Assembly (NCBI RefSeq): GCF_028553725.1
Contig: NZ_CP067126.1
Span: 62,001-126,000, forward strand
Direction of reading: 5' to 3'
Length of the DNA: 64,000 nucleotides
DNA from: Paracoccus alcaliphilus
Lineage (GTDB): Bacteria; Pseudomonadota; Alphaproteobacteria; Rhodobacterales; Rhodobacteraceae
In this document: in pieces, positions 62,974 to 64,000 of the stretch
Numbering within the stretch: the first letter of the stretch is position 1
Layout of the letters: each line of letters begins with the position of its first letter
Program-made: the position numbers and the translations under genes
The notes under the pieces: model-generated
The model's database searches: none
What the model was told of the DNA's origin: nothing
The model's input: only the letters and a program-made list of their open reading frames with translations

Positions 62974-63471
62974 ATGGCTGTCGATATCTTTCTGAAACTT
63001 TCCAACAACATCAAAGGCGAATCGCAGGACGATACGCACCGCGACGAGATTGATGTGCTGGCCTGGAACTGGGGTCTGACCCAGTCGGGCACCACGCATA
63101 TCGGCAAAGGCGGCGGCGGCGGCAAGGTGAATGTCCAGGACATCACCCTGACCAAATATGTCGATCTGGCCTCGAACGACCTGATCAAGCGCTGCACCAA
63201 CGGCGAGCATCTTGAGCATGGTGAACTGATCGTGCGCAAATCGGGCGGCACCGCCCCGGTCGAGTATTTCCGCATCAAGATGGAAAACATCATGATCACC
63301 AGCTATTCGACCGGTGGTCAGAAGGATGGTCTGGACCGTATTCAGGAAACCCTGACCCTGAACTTCCGCAAGTTCGAAGTTCTCTATACCCTTCAGGAAG
63401 ATTCGGGTGCCTCGGGCGCCGAGACCCTGGCGGGCTGGGACATTGCCGAAAACAAAGAGTGGAACTCGTAA
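62974..63471 (+). CDS. hcp: T6SS tube protein Hcp (TssD)
   Basis: The 165-residue protein has the Hcp blocks DIFLKLSNNIKGESQDDTHR, IDVLAWNWGLTQSGTTHIGK, VQDITLTKYVDLASNDLIKR and ETLTLNFRKFEVLYTLQED. It forms the inner tube rings that are fired out of the cell. The stop is followed by stem-loops before the next gene, which fits the high demand for Hcp compared with baseplate proteins. Confidence 0.94.
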   Translation: MAVDIFLKLSNNIKGESQDDTHRDEIDVLAWNWGLTQSGTTHIGKGGGGGKVNVQDITLTKYVDLASNDLIKRCTNGEHLEHGELIVRKSGGTAPVEYFRIKMENIMITSYSTGGQKDGLDRIQETLTLNFRKFEVLYTLQEDSGASGAETLAGWDIAENKEWNS

Positions 63472-63521
63472 CAGAGCCCGCTTCGATCCGTCACGGATGG
63501 ATCATCTGACACTTCGGGGCG

Positions 63522-63544
63522 GGGTCGGCTTGCTGTGCCGACCC
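63522..63544 (+). promoter_or_regulatory. Hairpin between hcp and tssE
   Basis: GGGTCGGC-TTGCTGT-GCCGACCC is a perfect 8-bp stem 50 bases past hcp. A smaller stem (GATCCGT/ACGGATG region, about 63485-63499) precedes it. It is followed by TGCTTCATTT, a weak U-tract, so partial termination is possible. Confidence 0.6.
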
Positions 63545-63601
63545 TGCTTCATTTCGACCGGCAGGCCATTGCCGGCTGGGTTCTGAACATTCGGGGTGGT
63601 C

Positions 63602-64000
63602 ATGGCGCAGCATCGTCAACCCTCGGGCAGCGGCGATACCCGTATCGGCGGGCTGCGCGAGATGTCCTTGATGCATATCTTCCGCGATTCCGCCGCCCGC
63701 CGGGATGCTCGGCATCAGGACCGGACCTATACCGACGGGGAACGCGATCTGACCATTCTCAGCCAGAAACGGCGCGAGGGGGCCAGCGAACAGGCGCTGC
63801 GGGCCAATCTGGCGCTGGATATCGCCAGCCTGATGAACACGATCCGGCTGGATGTCTGCTCTGATCTGTCCGACGTTCCGCATGTGCGCGATTCCGTCGT
63901 CAATTTTGGCTTTCAGGACATGGACAGCCTGTGGCGCGGCGGTCAGACCCCTGCGGAACTGGCCCGCGCCATCCGCGAGACCCTGATCCGGGCCGAGCCG
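63602..64000 (+). CDS. tssE: T6SS baseplate subunit TssE (partial, cut by window end)
   Basis: From ATG 63602 the frame stays open for 133 codons to the window edge. It reads GGLREMSLMHIFRDSAARRD near the start, LRANLALDIASLMNTIRLDV, VPHVRDSVVNFGFQDMDSLW and LARAIRETLIRAEP, the pattern of TssE (gp25-like lysozyme-family baseplate wedge). The position behind hcp is usual. The last part of the gp25 domain lies outside the window. Confidence 0.85.
   Translation, partial: MAQHRQPSGSGDTRIGGLREMSLMHIFRDSAARRDARHQDRTYTDGERDLTILSQKRREGASEQALRANLALDIASLMNTIRLDVCSDLSDVPHVRDSVVNFGFQDMDSLWRGGQTPAELARAIRETLIRAEP

Noticed and set aside
1..64000. CRISPR array, tRNA or rRNA genes, phage genes
   Set aside because: No regularly spaced direct repeats, cloverleaf-like segments, rRNA cores or structural phage genes were seen; the only contractile-tail-like genes are the T6SS set.

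Overview
The window is high-GC DNA from an alphaproteobacterium, most likely a Rhodobacteraceae member close to Paracoccus. This rests on codon use, the family flavour of the proteins (UPF0314, GlxA-type regulators, a fused CysNC, a pentitol ABC operon, a type VI secretion cluster) and several IS5/IS3-type transposase remnants. No rRNA, tRNA or CRISPR array was seen. The stretch looks like an accessory, catabolism-rich replicon region: five metabolic modules are separated by scars of gene decay and insertion sequences.

Left part (1-10.9 kb): the window opens in the 3' end of an IS5-type element that has cut a DEDDh exonuclease gene. Next come a cysteine hydrolase/GlxA regulator divergent pair, a zone of broken genes (macB, FUSC), UPF0314, a TetR-VOC-SRPBCC operon with a very well formed and probably leaderless promoter, two decayed transposases, a truncated methyltransferase-regulatory protein, a dienelactone hydrolase, a membrane sulfatase-like enzyme and an orphan polyamine-type binding protein beside a GcvT remnant.

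Oxalate locus (10.9-27.7 kb): an OFA-family (oxalate:formate) transporter, a 53-residue unknown protein, a fused NDP-forming acyl-CoA synthetase, two paralogous FCD-type GntR regulators, a divergent SucCD-like ligase pair with a quinone oxidoreductase, a canonical SucCD pair, and the operon gntR2-oxc-frc-panE2. Together they can import oxalate, activate it to oxalyl-CoA (CoA transfer by Frc, with ligases possibly priming the cycle), then decarboxylate it (Oxc) or reduce it to glyoxylate (PanE2-like). Copies of a 17-bp dyad, TGGYAT-N5-ATRCCA with small variations, lie upstream of nearly every transcription unit and suggest one regulon. This is the most interesting part of the window.

27.7-43.9 kb: after another scar (catalase tail, IS481-type fragment) come a YeiH permease, an MscS channel overlapped by a 52-residue zinc-knuckle protein, a tightly overlapped minus-strand operon (sialidase-like, PdxA2, DapA-like, iron ADH, DUF1537 kinase, GntR), and divergently a DMT permease, a peptide-type ABC importer with fused ATPases and an MFS permease. 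The two arms probably take up and degrade one acid-sugar-like compound of unknown identity.

44.2-57.7 kb: cysD-cysNC for sulfate activation, then a pentitol operon (xylitol dehydrogenase, xylulokinase, AraC regulator, ribose-type ABC importer, ribitol dehydrogenase, ribulokinase-type FGGY kinase, a second SDR).

57.8-64 kb: the start of a type VI secretion cluster (DUF6931-like, TagH, TssA, TssB, TssC, Hcp, TssE), running off the right edge. Stem-loops directly downstream of both transporter binding-protein genes and of hcp suggest that these abundant products are set above their operons after transcription.
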